In this document: positions 23,151 to 31,651 of the stretch, piece after piece
Numbering within the stretch: the first letter of the stretch is position 1
Layout of the letters: every line of letters starts with the position of its first letter
Source of the DNA: Candidatus Borkfalkia faecavium
GTDB lineage: Bacteria > Bacillota > Clostridia > Christensenellales > Borkfalkiaceae
Length of the DNA stretch: 53,807 bases
NCBI GenBank assembly: GCA_019114755.1
Contig: DXEW01000015.1
Location: 1-53,807, forward strand
Direction: 5' to 3'
The notes under the pieces: model-generated
The model's database searches: none
Told to the model about the DNA's origin: nothing
The model's input: only the letters and a program-made list of their open reading frames with translations
Made by a program: the position numbers and the translations under genes

Positions 23151-23975
23151 GTGAGGAAGACGGAAGACAAGGTCTGCAGGCAGTGCGGCAGCCCCGTGCG
23201 GGGCGGCGGCAGGTATTGCCCGCACTGCGGATGTTTACAGACGGAAGATTTGGACGGGCTGATCGTGCACATGCGCGAGAACGTGCGCGCCTGCCGGCGG
23301 CAGTACGAGCACATGGAGAACATGCGCGCCGAGGGCGGCAGGGCGCGGGCGGGCGTCGTCGATGCGGGCGTGTACGCCTCTCCCGCGGGCGGCTATCCGC
23401 GCTCGGAAGAGCATCCGCGCGTTCCCGCCGGGGCGCGGGGCAGCATGCGCGCCCCCAGCCGCAACCGCATCTTCATCTCCTGCCTGTGCGCGGCGCTGCT
23501 GCTGCTGTCGCTGGGGCTGTGCTTTGCCCCCTGGCTGAACGGCGAGGGCGCCTTTACGGGGCTGGAAGCGGCGCTGGGGCTGTTCGGCAGCGGCTACGGC
23601 GCTTCCTTTTCGCAGTATATGGAGGGCATCGCCGAAAAGGTGTTTTTCGGCAGCGAGCTCATCACCTCTGTCTGCCGCGCCTTCTGCCGCCAGGTGCTGC
23701 GCATCGGCGTGCCCGCGTACATACTCTCCCTCCTTCTGGGCCTGCCCGTGTTTTTGAGCGCCTTCGGCAAGGTGCGCCTGGCGGGCTGGCACCGCTGCTT
23801 CGCCTGGACGGCGTTCCTCGTTTCGGTACTGTTGATGCTGGTATTTTTGTGGGTGAGCGGCGCCGAAAGCGTGTCGGTGTGGTTCATCTTGGGCGGCACC
23901 GCCAACCTGGTGCGCGGTGTACTGCTCATCTTTTATGACAATCGCCCCCGCTTTTGGGGCGGACTGGAACGGTAA
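23151..23975 (+). CDS. Zinc-ribbon multi-pass membrane protein of unknown function
   Basis: A 274-residue protein with an N-terminal zinc ribbon (CRQCG...CPHCG, about residues 9-28), a basic, proline-containing linker and four or so membrane helices in the C-terminal 170 residues. Zinc-ribbon membrane proteins of this layout are common in Clostridia and have no fixed function. The start is awkward: GTG 23151 directly abuts AAAGGAG, leaving almost no spacing, while the codon 8 bases from GGAGG is ACG (23160). The gene follows a perfect promoter and ends before a double terminator. Confidence 0.75.
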   Translation: MRKTEDKVCRQCGSPVRGGGRYCPHCGCLQTEDLDGLIVHMRENVRACRRQYEHMENMRAEGGRARAGVVDAGVYASPAGGYPRSEEHPRVPAGARGSMRAPSRNRIFISCLCAALLLLSLGLCFAPWLNGEGAFTGLEAALGLFGSGYGASFSQYMEGIAEKVFFGSELITSVCRAFCRQVLRIGVPAYILSLLLGLPVFLSAFGKVRLAGWHRCFAWTAFLVSVLLMLVFLWVSGAESVSVWFILGGTANLVRGVLLIFYDNRPRFWGGLER

Positions 23976-23994
23976 ACTTGCCGCAAATACGGCG

Positions 23995-24019
23995 GCCGCC
24001 CCGCATCATGCGGGGCGGC
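23995..24019 (+). terminator. Terminator after the zinc-ribbon gene
   Basis: GCCGCCCCGCA-TCA-TGCGGGGCGGC followed by TTTTG. Confidence 0.75.
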
Positions 24020-24036
24020 TTTTGTATACGTCTGCT

Positions 24037-24068
24037 GCCGCCTCGTTCGGGGCGGCTTTTTTGTTTTT
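24037..24068 (+). terminator. Second tandem terminator
   Basis: GCCGCCTCG-TT-CGGGGCGGC followed by TTTTTTGTTTTTTTT. Confidence 0.75.
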
Positions 24069-24098
24069 TTTGGGAAGGAAGGGCGCTTTGCGGCGTTC

Positions 24099-24617
24099 TC
24101 ATTTCACCCACAATACCCGCCCTTCCAAGCGGGGTTTGGGTGCGGGCGGTTCGCCTTCGATATAGCCGAGCGCGACGTGCCCGATGCCGATATATTCGCC
24201 CGTAAGGCCGAGCGAGGCGAGCAGCTCTTTCCCGAAGGGGCGTTCGAGCTCTTCTTTGGCGCGGTGGATCCAGCACGAGCCGAGCCCCATCGCCCATGCG
24301 GCGTTGAGCAGGTTATCCATCACGCAGCTGCCGTCATACACGGCGTTGGGGCAGGCCTTCGCCGCCACCAACAGGATGACGGGCGCGCCGTAGAAGGGGT
24401 CGGTATCTCTCCCCATGATGGCGGCGTTCTCTTTGGCGATCCTGTCGCGCAGCTCCTTGTTCGTCACGGCGATGATGACGGGGTCCTGCAGCCCCATCCC
24501 CGTGGGCGCATACAGCCCCGCCTCCACGATCTTTTCGATGACCTCTTTCGGCACGGGGTCGCTCTTGTAAGAGCGGATGCTCCTGCGCGTCAAAAGCACT
24601 TGCATGGCTTCATTCAT
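24099..24617 (-). CDS. Nitroreductase-family flavoprotein
   Basis: A 172-residue FMN-dependent nitroreductase-type oxidoreductase. The N-terminal RRSIRSYKSDPVPKEVIE and GLYAPTGMGLQDP are the FMN phosphate-binding region, and AAWAMGLGSCWI followed by GHVALGYIEGE the C-terminal FMN motif. The physiological substrate is unknown. A perfect consensus promoter precedes it at 24677-24705; it appears monocistronic. Confidence 0.88.
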   Translation of the reverse strand: MNEAMQVLLTRRSIRSYKSDPVPKEVIEKIVEAGLYAPTGMGLQDPVIIAVTNKELRDRIAKENAAIMGRDTDPFYGAPVILLVAAKACPNAVYDGSCVMDNLLNAAWAMGLGSCWIHRAKEELERPFGKELLASLGLTGEYIGIGHVALGYIEGEPPAPKPRLEGRVLWVK

Positions 24618-24676
24618 GACCTGCCTCCCGATGGCGCCCTCTTTTTTGTTGAGCGAGGGGCGCCCGTTTTTTCTTT

Positions 24677-24705
24677 ATTATAACAAAAGAGCCGCGCGGT
24701 GTCAA
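24677..24705 (-). promoter_or_regulatory. Perfect consensus promoter of the nitroreductase gene
   Basis: Minus strand TTGACA (24705-24700), 17-bp spacer, TATAAT (24682-24677). Confidence 0.85.
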
Positions 24706-24790
24706 TCGGCGGGCGGAATTTCGCCAAAGCCTGCCGCGCTTTCGGCTTCCCCCTCTTTTTCGCGCCGATTTTTAGAAAAATGCGCCGCTT

Positions 24791-24819
24791 TTCAAAAAAA
24801 TGCGCCGCGCGGGTATAAG
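24791..24819 (+). promoter_or_regulatory. Possible promoter of the rubrerythrin gene
   Basis: TTCAAA (24791-24796), 17-bp spacer, TATAAG (24814-24819). A direct repeat AAAAATGCGCCGC (about 24776 and 24795) overlaps the -35 and spacer and could be an operator. Confidence 0.4.
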
Positions 24820-24865
24820 CGGCGGGGCGTGTGGGAAAACTAATGGATGTAAGGAGGAGAATGCA

Positions 24866-25456
24866 ATGCAGTTCCGGGATACGAAAACGTTCAAAAACCT
24901 CGCCCGCTCGTTTGCGGGGGAAAGCCAGGCGGGCATGCGCTATCAGCTGATCGCCAAGCTCGCCACGGCGGAAGACTATGCCGTGCTGGCAGACATCGTC
25001 CGCTCCATCGCAAAAAACGAGACGTTCCACGCCAAAACTTTTTACGATACCCTCATCCAAAAGGCGGGCAACCATGAAAATATCGCCCCGGGCGGCGGCT
25101 ATCCTTTCCGTTTCGGCACCCTTGCCGAAAATCTCGGGTTCGCCGCCCAAGACGAGCGCGCGGAATTCGAAGAGGTGTACCCCGCCTTTGCGCGCGAGGC
25201 GAAAGAAGAGGGATTTGCCGACGTCGCGGCGCTGTTCGAGCGGGTCGCTTCCGTCGAAAAGTGCCACGAGGTCATGTTCCGCTTCTTAGCCGAGTCGCTC
25301 AAAAGCGGCGCGCTGTACAAGCGCGATAAGCCGACGCTTTGGATCTGCAGCGAGTGCGGCTACCGCGCCGTCACCAAAGAGGCGTGGCAGGTGTGCCCGC
25401 TGTGCAAGGCGAAGCAGGGGTTTGCCGAAATACCCTTACCGTTCGATCAATCGTAA
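24866..25456 (+). CDS. Rubrerythrin
   Basis: A 196-residue rubrerythrin, a cytoplasmic peroxide-reducing di-iron protein of anaerobes. The ferritin-like domain has GESQAGMRYQ and later Glu/His ligands (KNETFHAKTF, VEKCHEVMF), and the C-terminal rubredoxin-like domain has WICSECGYRA and CPLCKAKQGF for the FeS4 site. AAGGAGGAG precedes ATG 24866. A 45-residue gene follows 12 bases later, ahead of a shared terminator. Confidence 0.95.
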   Translation: MQFRDTKTFKNLARSFAGESQAGMRYQLIAKLATAEDYAVLADIVRSIAKNETFHAKTFYDTLIQKAGNHENIAPGGGYPFRFGTLAENLGFAAQDERAEFEEVYPAFAREAKEEGFADVAALFERVASVEKCHEVMFRFLAESLKSGALYKRDKPTLWICSECGYRAVTKEAWQVCPLCKAKQGFAEIPLPFDQS

Positions 25457-25468
25457 AGGAGAAAAGTG

Positions 25469-25606
25469 ATGAGAAACAGCAACGAGCAAAATCAGCAGGC
25501 CAAGCAGGCGCAGAGCAAAGCCGCGCAGAGTAAATCTGCGCAGGGCAAAACGAGCGCCAAGGCAGGGGCAAAGAGCTGCTCTTCCAAAGCGAAGTCCTGC
25601 AAGTAA
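25469..25606 (+). CDS. 45-residue Lys/Gln/Ala/Ser-rich small protein
   Basis: A short gene in the rubrerythrin transcript, preceded by TAAAGGAGAAAAGTG, a strong ribosome binding site. The product starts MRNSNEQNQQAKQAQSK, repeats a SKxAQ/GK pattern and ends with two Cys in KSCSSKAKSCK. It is very basic, has no hydrophobic core and is probably disordered; metal or nucleic-acid binding is conceivable. I do not recognise a family. The reading frame ends at TAA 25604-25606, just before the terminator. Confidence 0.7.
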   Translation: MRNSNEQNQQAKQAQSKAAQSKSAQGKTSAKAGAKSCSSKAKSCK

Positions 25607-25635
25607 AAAACGGAGCCCCGCCCATGCGGGGAAAG

Positions 25636-25672
25636 AGCGGCGCAGAGCATCTGCGCCGCTTGGCTTTTGCCA
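25636..25672 (+). terminator. Terminator of the rubrerythrin operon
   Basis: AGCGGCGCAGA-GCA-TCTGCGCCGCT followed by TGGCTTTTGCC. Confidence 0.6.
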
Positions 25673-25762
25673 AAAAAGCGGGCAAGGGCGCAGCGAAAAG
25701 GGGAGGCGGCGGGCGGCAAGCAAAAATTATATACTTTTTTTCACAAAAAAATAAAAATCGTA

Positions 25763-25791
25763 TTGACGGAAGGGCGCATCGATGGTACAAT
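25763..25791 (+). promoter_or_regulatory. Promoter of the phosphofructokinase gene
   Basis: TTGACG (25763-25768), 17-bp spacer, TACAAT (25786-25791). Confidence 0.75.
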
Positions 25792-25875
25792 AAATAGGAG
25801 CACAATATATCGGGCATCACATCGGTAACGTCAGCGCCCTCGGGGCGGAAATATATCGTGAGAGGAGGCTTTCCC

Positions 25876-26946
25876 ATGAAGATAGGGATCTTGACAAGCG
25901 GCGGCGACTGCGCCGGGCTGAATTCCGTCATGCGCGGCATCGGCCTGTATGTGTATCAGAACATCAAAAATGCCGAGATCGTCGGCATTCCCGACGGCTA
26001 CAGCGGCCTCATCCGCGGCGAATGCCGCCCCATGCCGCGCGAAGAGTTCGAGCGCCTGCTCGACGTGGGCGGCACCGTGCTCGGCTCGGTGCGCACCCCC
26101 TTCAAGATGATGACCGTGCCCGAAGAAGACGGCTCTACCCGTTTGGAAAAGATGTGCGCCAACTACCGCAAGATGGGGCTGGACTGCCTGTTCACCCTCG
26201 GCGGGGCGGGCACTCACCGCACGGCGGCGCTGCTGTGCGCGGAGGGGTATAACGTCATCGGCCTTCCCAAGACCATCGACAACGACATCTACGGCACCGA
26301 CTATACCTTCGGCTTCCATACCGCGCTCGACGTGGTCACCGACGCCATCGAGCGGGTGCGCACCACGGCAGACAGCCACGGCCGCACCATCCTCGTGGAG
26401 GTGATGGGCAATAAAGCGGGCTGGCTGACCCTGTTTTCGGGCATCGCCGGCGGGGCAGACGCCATCATTTTGCCCGAGATCCCCTTCAATATCGATAAGA
26501 TCGTCGAATGCGTGCAAAACACCTACGCCTCCGGCAAGCGCAGCTGCGTCATCGCCATCGCCGAAGGCGCCGTGCTGGACAGCGAAGCGCCCTTCAAGCG
26601 GCGCGAGCGCGCCTTCATCCGCCTCGATAGGGGCGAGACGACCGCCACCCGCCACCTTGCCGAGATCGTCGGCGAGCGCACGGGCGCGGAGACGCGCGGC
26701 ACCGTGCTCGGCTATATCCAGCGCGGCGGCAGGCCCTCCGCCTACGACAAGGTGTTCTCCACGCGCCTGGGCAGCTACGCCGGCAAGCTCGCCGCCGAAG
26801 GCCGTTTCGGCGTCACCGTCGCCCTCGTCGGCAACCGGATCACCTTCAACGCCCTTGCCGACATCGCCGGCAAGTACAAGCTCGTCGATCCCGAAAGCGA
26901 AGTGGTGAAGGCGGCGGAGGGGATAGGCATTTGTTTGGGAAGATAG
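25876..26946 (+). CDS. pfkA: 6-phosphofructokinase with mixed donor-site residues
   Basis: A 356-residue phosphofructokinase of glycolysis. GILTSGGDCAGLNSV starts the protein, GGTVLGSVRTPFK, LGGAGTHRTA (about 107-116), PKTIDNDIYGTD (about 131) and LGYIQRGGRPSAYD follow. In the E. coli enzyme the donor loop is GGDGS and the catalytic loop PGTIDND; here the Asp of GGDGS is Ala, the next Gly (ATP-type) is kept and the catalytic-loop residue is Lys (typical of PPi-type enzymes). The phosphoryl donor is therefore uncertain. GAGAGGAGGC precedes ATG 25876; GTG 25858 is an upstream alternative. Confidence 0.9.
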   Translation: MKIGILTSGGDCAGLNSVMRGIGLYVYQNIKNAEIVGIPDGYSGLIRGECRPMPREEFERLLDVGGTVLGSVRTPFKMMTVPEEDGSTRLEKMCANYRKMGLDCLFTLGGAGTHRTAALLCAEGYNVIGLPKTIDNDIYGTDYTFGFHTALDVVTDAIERVRTTADSHGRTILVEVMGNKAGWLTLFSGIAGGADAIILPEIPFNIDKIVECVQNTYASGKRSCVIAIAEGAVLDSEAPFKRRERAFIRLDRGETTATRHLAEIVGERTGAETRGTVLGYIQRGGRPSAYDKVFSTRLGSYAGKLAAEGRFGVTVALVGNRITFNALADIAGKYKLVDPESEVVKAAEGIGICLGR

Positions 26947-27167
26947 CTCCCCGCACGGCATTCATCCGCAAATACTGTGTCAGGCTTGCGTTTTGCTTCG
27001 GGTCACGTATGTTTGGATACGCTCCCCTTGCAAAGCCGCGCCTTCCTTGTCTTTGCGGCGACTGCCGCACGGGGCGGGGCAGCGGAGCGGCAAGTCCCCG
27101 CACGGCATTTTTGCGCCGCATCCATAGAATATGTTCATATAATACGTTTATCATATAAGGAGTTCAG

Positions 27168-28163
27168 ATGAAATACGCTGTCATCGACATCAGTTCCAGC
27201 AACACGTCTATGATCGTGGCGGAGGTCAACGACCGCATCACCGAGGTCATCTTCCGCGACCGCACCAGCCTCACGCTGCAGCACTACATGGAGGGGCGCA
27301 AACTCTCTTCCCGCGGCATCGACAAGGTGGTCGAGTCCGTGCAGGCGATGAAGGACAAGTGCGTCAGCCTGGGCGCGGACGTGCTGTACGTCATCTCCAC
27401 CGCGGCGCTGCGCCTTGTGGAGAATTTTGAAGAGGTGGGCGCGGCGGTCTTGAACCGCACGGGCGTGCCCATCAACGCCGTAGACGGGCAGAAAGAGGCG
27501 CTGTGCGACTACATCGCCAACCGCTTTTACAGCGCTTACGAGCGCGCGGTGCTGGTCGATATCGGCGGCGCCAGCGTGGAGGTGTGCGACCTCTCCGCCG
27601 AGAGCGCCGACCGCTGCAGCCTCGACTTCGGCATCTACACCCTGCACCGCAAGTTCGTGGAAAAGATCCAGCCGGACGAAGAGGAGGCAAAGCGCATCAA
27701 AAAGTATATCGGCCGCAAGCTCGACAAGGCGGAGCTGCCCGGCAAAGACAGCTTTGTGACGGTGGTGCTGTGCGGCACGGTCACCCTGGCGCTGTACGAC
27801 ATCTATACCGCCTTCGCGGGCTCGAAGGGCGAGCCGAGCGAGCGCGCCATGGACGGCAAAAAGTTCAAAAAACTGGCAAAACACCTCGTCGGCGGGCACG
27901 ACCGCTCCAAGCTCATCCTCGAAGTTGCGCCCGAGCGGCTGTATTCCGTGGGCATCGCCGCCCTCATCGTGCGCACCATCGCCCGCCGCTTCGGGGCGGA
28001 AAACATCCTCGTATCCGACCGCGGCGTCAAAGAGGGGTACTTGCAGCTGGTTTTGGACGGCAGGGAACAGGGCGCCTATTTCGACTTTGCCAAAGACGCT
28101 CCCGTCATCGAACGGGAGGCGGACGCGGAAGAAGCGGAAGAGAAGGGCGAACAGGAAGAATAA
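27168..28163 (+). CDS. Ppx/GppA-family phosphatase
   Basis: A 331-residue member of the exopolyphosphatase/guanosine pentaphosphatase family (ASKHA fold). YAVIDISSSNTSMIVAEV is the first phosphate-loop motif, VISTAALRLVENFEEV and LVDIGGASVEVCDL the second, and GIAALIVRTI a C-terminal family motif. The usual SNS and GGGSTE are altered to SSSN and GGASVE. It lies directly upstream of ppk, supporting a role in polyphosphate turnover, though pppGpp hydrolysis cannot be excluded. The Glu-rich C-terminus is low complexity. AAGGAG lies 7 bases before ATG 27168. Confidence 0.85.
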   Translation: MKYAVIDISSSNTSMIVAEVNDRITEVIFRDRTSLTLQHYMEGRKLSSRGIDKVVESVQAMKDKCVSLGADVLYVISTAALRLVENFEEVGAAVLNRTGVPINAVDGQKEALCDYIANRFYSAYERAVLVDIGGASVEVCDLSAESADRCSLDFGIYTLHRKFVEKIQPDEEEAKRIKKYIGRKLDKAELPGKDSFVTVVLCGTVTLALYDIYTAFAGSKGEPSERAMDGKKFKKLAKHLVGGHDRSKLILEVAPERLYSVGIAALIVRTIARRFGAENILVSDRGVKEGYLQLVLDGREQGAYFDFAKDAPVIEREADAEEAEEKGEQEE

Positions 28164-28304
28164 GGCGGCAATACAGGCGCCTCTATAGGGGCGCCGAAAG
28201 AGAAGAGAGGTATCAGCGCGGCAGGGCTGCGCAGATAGAAGCGCGGCATACTGCGCGGTCTTTCAGAGAAAAAAAGTAAGAAAAAGGATAAGAGTGCGGA
28301 AAAC

Positions 28305-30398
28305 ATGGCAAAAGGCAAGGAGGCAGGAAGAGTGAAAGGACAAATGACCGCCGAAAAGGCTAAAAAGAGATTTATGCGCGGGATCTACGTCAACAGGGAG
28401 TATTCGTGGCTGCTTTTCAACAAGCGCGTGCTCGACCAGGCGAACGATCTGACCAACCCGCTGTTGGAGCGCTGCAAATTTTTATCCATTTTCGGCTCCA
28501 ACTTAGACGAATTTTTTATGGTGCGCGTGGGCAGCCTGTATAACGACAGCATCACAAGCCCCAACGTGACCGACAACAAGACGGGCTTGACGGCGGCAAA
28601 GCAGCTGGCGGGCATCCTCGCCGTGGTGCGCAAGCAATACCAAAGCCGCGCGTCCACCTACATAAAGCTGCGCGCCGACCTCGACAAGGCGGGCCTTCGC
28701 ATCCTGCGCGCGGCGGAACTCACGCCCCGCCAGAGCGAGGAGTGCCGCGCCTACTTTGTGGCGCACGTGCTGCCGCTGCTTTCCATGATGGTGCTGGACG
28801 CCAAGCATCCGATGATGCAGTTTGAAAACAGAAAGCACTACATGATCTACGACCTGGAAAAGGACGGCCGCCGCATGATCGGCGTCATGTACCTGAACCC
28901 CGCCGCCGACAGGCTGTACCGCATCGGCTACGGCAAAAAGACCAAGCTGGTGCCGGTGGAAGAGCTGTTGAAGGCGTTCGGCCACCTCGCCTTTATGGGC
29001 TATACCGTCAAAAACAAGATGATGATGCGCGTCACGCGCAATGCCGATATCGACACCAGCGTCGACGATTCCGACGTCGAGCACGACTTTTCCGAATTCA
29101 TGAAGCGCAAGATCGAATCGCGCGCCCACCTGGGGGTGGTGCGGCTGGAAGTGGACGACGAGAACAACCCCCTCAAAGACTTCGTGCTGCGCCTTCTCAA
29201 TACCGACGAGAGCTGCTGCTTTGAAGACGCGCACTTCTTCGACTACAAGTTCCTCTTCTCGCTGGGCAACTACTTCCCCAAAGAAGAGGCGCAGGCGCTG
29301 CGCTACCCGCCCTTCAAGGGCGCCGTCGCCAAAGAGCTGGAAGAGGCGCCCTCCCTCATCGACTACATCTACGAGCACAACGTCTTCCTCTCCTACCCGT
29401 ACGACAGCATGGAGCCCGTCGTCGATCTGCTGGACGAGTGCGCCAAAGACCCGCGCGTGCTCTCGGTCAAGATCACCATCTATCGCCTTGCCAACCATTC
29501 GCGCATCGTAGACGCGCTGTGCAAGGCGTGCGAGCGCGGCAAGCAGGTGACGGTGGTCATCGAGCTGATGGCGCGCTTTGACGAAGAGAACAACCTCCAC
29601 TTTGCGAGCAAATTGCAGGAGGCGGGCTGCACCATTATCTACGGCATGGGCAACTACAAGGTGCACTCCAAGATCATCTCCATCGTCTTGAAGGAAGGGG
29701 AAGACATCCGCTATATCACCCATCTGGGCACGGGCAACTACAACGAGTCCACTTCCAAGCAATATACCGACCTCAACGTCATCACCGCCGATACCGCCAT
29801 CGGCGAAGACGCCGTCGCCTTTTTCCGCAATATTTCCATCTGCAATACAGACTTTATCTATCAGCGGCTGCTGGTGGCGCCCAAAACGCTCAAGCCCGGC
29901 ATCATCTCCCTCATCGATAGAGAGATCGAAAAGGCGAAGGCGGGCGGGGAGGGCAAGATCCTCGCCAAGATGAACAGCCTCACCGACAAAAAGATCATCG
30001 ACAAGTTCGTAGAGGCGAGCTGCGCGGGGGTGCAGATCGAGCTCATCATCCGCGGCATCTGCTGCCTGCTGCCGGGCGTGCCCGGGCAGACGGAAAATAT
30101 CCGCGTCATCTCCATCGTGGGCAGGTTTTTGGAGCATTCGCGCGTGTACTGCTTCGGCGGCGAAGAGGACCGCGTGATGTATATCTCCAGCGCAGACCTG
30201 ATGACCCGCAATACCGATAAGCGCGTAGAGATCGCCGCGCCCATTTTGGATAAAGAGATTGAAAAGAAGATCTACGATATCCTGCAGACCATGCTCGCCG
30301 ACAACGTAAAGGCGCGCAAGCTCTGCCCCGACGGCAAGTACCGCCCCGTGGAAACGCTGGGGCCGGCGCTGGACGCGCAGAACTCTTTCCTCAAATAA
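28305..30398 (+). CDS. ppk1: Polyphosphate kinase 1
   Basis: A 697-residue Ppk1, which reversibly forms polyphosphate from ATP. The N-terminal domain shows VNREYSWLLFNKRVLDQA and KFLSIFGSNLDEFFMVRVG; the PLD-like catalytic halves carry KITIYRLANHSRIVDAL, the autophosphorylated His in NYKVHSKI (about residue 454), HLGTGNYNESTSKQYTD and a second-domain motif SSADLMTRNTDKRVE. Length matches the family. ATG 28305 is about 140 bases after the Ppx/GppA stop; a later in-frame ATG (28344) would also retain the catalytic part. Confidence 0.95.
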   Translation: MAKGKEAGRVKGQMTAEKAKKRFMRGIYVNREYSWLLFNKRVLDQANDLTNPLLERCKFLSIFGSNLDEFFMVRVGSLYNDSITSPNVTDNKTGLTAAKQLAGILAVVRKQYQSRASTYIKLRADLDKAGLRILRAAELTPRQSEECRAYFVAHVLPLLSMMVLDAKHPMMQFENRKHYMIYDLEKDGRRMIGVMYLNPAADRLYRIGYGKKTKLVPVEELLKAFGHLAFMGYTVKNKMMMRVTRNADIDTSVDDSDVEHDFSEFMKRKIESRAHLGVVRLEVDDENNPLKDFVLRLLNTDESCCFEDAHFFDYKFLFSLGNYFPKEEAQALRYPPFKGAVAKELEEAPSLIDYIYEHNVFLSYPYDSMEPVVDLLDECAKDPRVLSVKITIYRLANHSRIVDALCKACERGKQVTVVIELMARFDEENNLHFASKLQEAGCTIIYGMGNYKVHSKIISIVLKEGEDIRYITHLGTGNYNESTSKQYTDLNVITADTAIGEDAVAFFRNISICNTDFIYQRLLVAPKTLKPGIISLIDREIEKAKAGGEGKILAKMNSLTDKKIIDKFVEASCAGVQIELIIRGICCLLPGVPGQTENIRVISIVGRFLEHSRVYCFGGEEDRVMYISSADLMTRNTDKRVEIAAPILDKEIEKKIYDILQTMLADNVKARKLCPDGKYRPVETLGPALDAQNSFLK

Positions 30399-30416
30399 GC
30401 TTTCAGCGGTATGCGG

Positions 30417-30458
30417 CCGCCGCGGCGCTCTTTACAGAGGCGCCGCGGCGGTTTTGTC
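30417..30458 (+). terminator. Terminator of ppk1
   Basis: CCGCCGCGGCGC...GCGCCGCGGCGG, 12-bp perfect stem with an 11-base loop, followed by TTTTGTCTT. The T tract runs into the -35 box of the next promoter. Confidence 0.75.
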
Positions 30459-30487
30459 TTGCAAAATTCCCGTACGGGTGGTATAAT
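30459..30487 (+). promoter_or_regulatory. Promoter of the 325-codon membrane-protein gene
   Basis: TTGCAA (30459-30464), 17-bp spacer, TATAAT (30482-30487), directly adjoining the ppk1 terminator. Confidence 0.7.
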
Positions 30488-30591
30488 GGAAGGCGGAGAA
30501 ACAGGAAGCGCCGCAGCGCGCAAGGCAAATTGTTTTTCGCCGCGCCGAAAAGGTCTGTACGCCGCGGCGGCTTTTGCCGCAAGGAACAAGC

Positions 30592-31566
30592 ATGAAAAAA
30601 TTCTTTTCTTATTTGAAGCGCCCGCCCGCAGGTTTTGTCGTCTTCGCCGTATTGGCGGCGGCTGCCTGCATCGCGGGGGCGATCGCCTGCGCCGCCTGCG
30701 GGTATACGGGGTGGTATGTGTACGCGCTGTATGCTGCGGCGGCGCTTTCCCTTGCCTATATCGTATACCTGTCCGTGCGCGGCGGCTCCGCCCTGCGGGC
30801 AAAGGCGGAGGCGCGGGCAAAGGCGCACCCTTTGGCGGAGAGCTTCCTTTTTAATGGCAGTTTCCGCGCGGGCGTGCTGTTTTCGCTGTCGTTTATCGTC
30901 AACGTCGCCTATGCGCTGCTGTGCGGCGTGCTCGGCATCGCCTTGCGCGCTTCATGGTACGGCATGTTTTCCTTCTACTATTTACTGCTGAGCGCCCTGC
31001 GCTGCGGGCTGCTGGCGGGCGCCATGCGCAGCCGCAGGCGCGCCGCCGGCGACGCGCGCGGCTTGCTCGTTTCCCGCTGGAAGCTGTACCGCCTGTGCGG
31101 CATCGCCCTGTTCGTGCTGGAATTTGCCCTCGCCGCGGCGGTCACGGTGATGGTCGCCGTCGGCAGGCCCGCGCCCGTCAGCGAGGTGATGGCCATCGCC
31201 TCGGCGGCGTACACCTTTTATAAGGTCATCTCTGCCGCCGTCGCCTTTGTCAAGGTGCGCCGCCTGCACGACCCGCTGCTGCAGGCCTTCCGCAACATCA
31301 ATTTGGCGGACGCGGCGGTGTCGCTGCTGTCGCTGCAGGTCACGCTGGTGGCCGTGTTTTCGCAAGGAGAGGGCGAGAGCATGAAGCCGCTGAACGCCGC
31401 CATGGGCTTTTTCGTCTGCCTCTTCACCATCGCCTTGGGGGCGTGGATGATCGCCGAGGCGGGCGCGCGCCTGCGCAAATTGCAAAAAGAAGAAGGAGTG
31501 ACGGAAAAGGACAAGGCAGGGGATGCGCGGGACGAAAACGCATCCGCCGAAGATAAATCAAATTGA
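30592..31566 (+). CDS. Polytopic membrane protein of unknown function
   Basis: A 324-residue protein with about eight hydrophobic segments (for example FVVFAVLAAAACIAGAIACA, YALYAAAALSLAYIVYL, LFVLEFALAAAVTVMVAV) and a highly charged cytoplasmic C-terminal tail from KLQKEEGVTEKDKAG on. No recognised motif. CAAGGA precedes ATG 30592. It is transcribed alone from a good promoter and followed by the terminator at 31592-31625. Confidence 0.7.
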   Translation: MKKFFSYLKRPPAGFVVFAVLAAAACIAGAIACAACGYTGWYVYALYAAAALSLAYIVYLSVRGGSALRAKAEARAKAHPLAESFLFNGSFRAGVLFSLSFIVNVAYALLCGVLGIALRASWYGMFSFYYLLLSALRCGLLAGAMRSRRRAAGDARGLLVSRWKLYRLCGIALFVLEFALAAAVTVMVAVGRPAPVSEVMAIASAAYTFYKVISAAVAFVKVRRLHDPLLQAFRNINLADAAVSLLSLQVTLVAVFSQGEGESMKPLNAAMGFFVCLFTIALGAWMIAEAGARLRKLQKEEGVTEKDKAGDARDENASAEDKSN

Positions 31567-31591
31567 AATCAATCAGCCCCTCCGAAGGGGC

Positions 31592-31625
31592 AAAGCCGCC
31601 CCGAAAGTGCTTTCGGGGCGGCTTT
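31592..31625. terminator. Bidirectional terminator between convergent genes
   Basis: AAAGCCGCCCCGAAAG-TG-CTTTCGGGGCGGCTTT, a 16-bp perfect stem with A/T runs on both ends. It can end both the plus-strand membrane gene and the minus-strand feo operon. Confidence 0.8.
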
Positions 31626-31651
31626 GCCGTCGTTTATCGCTGCTTTGTCAG

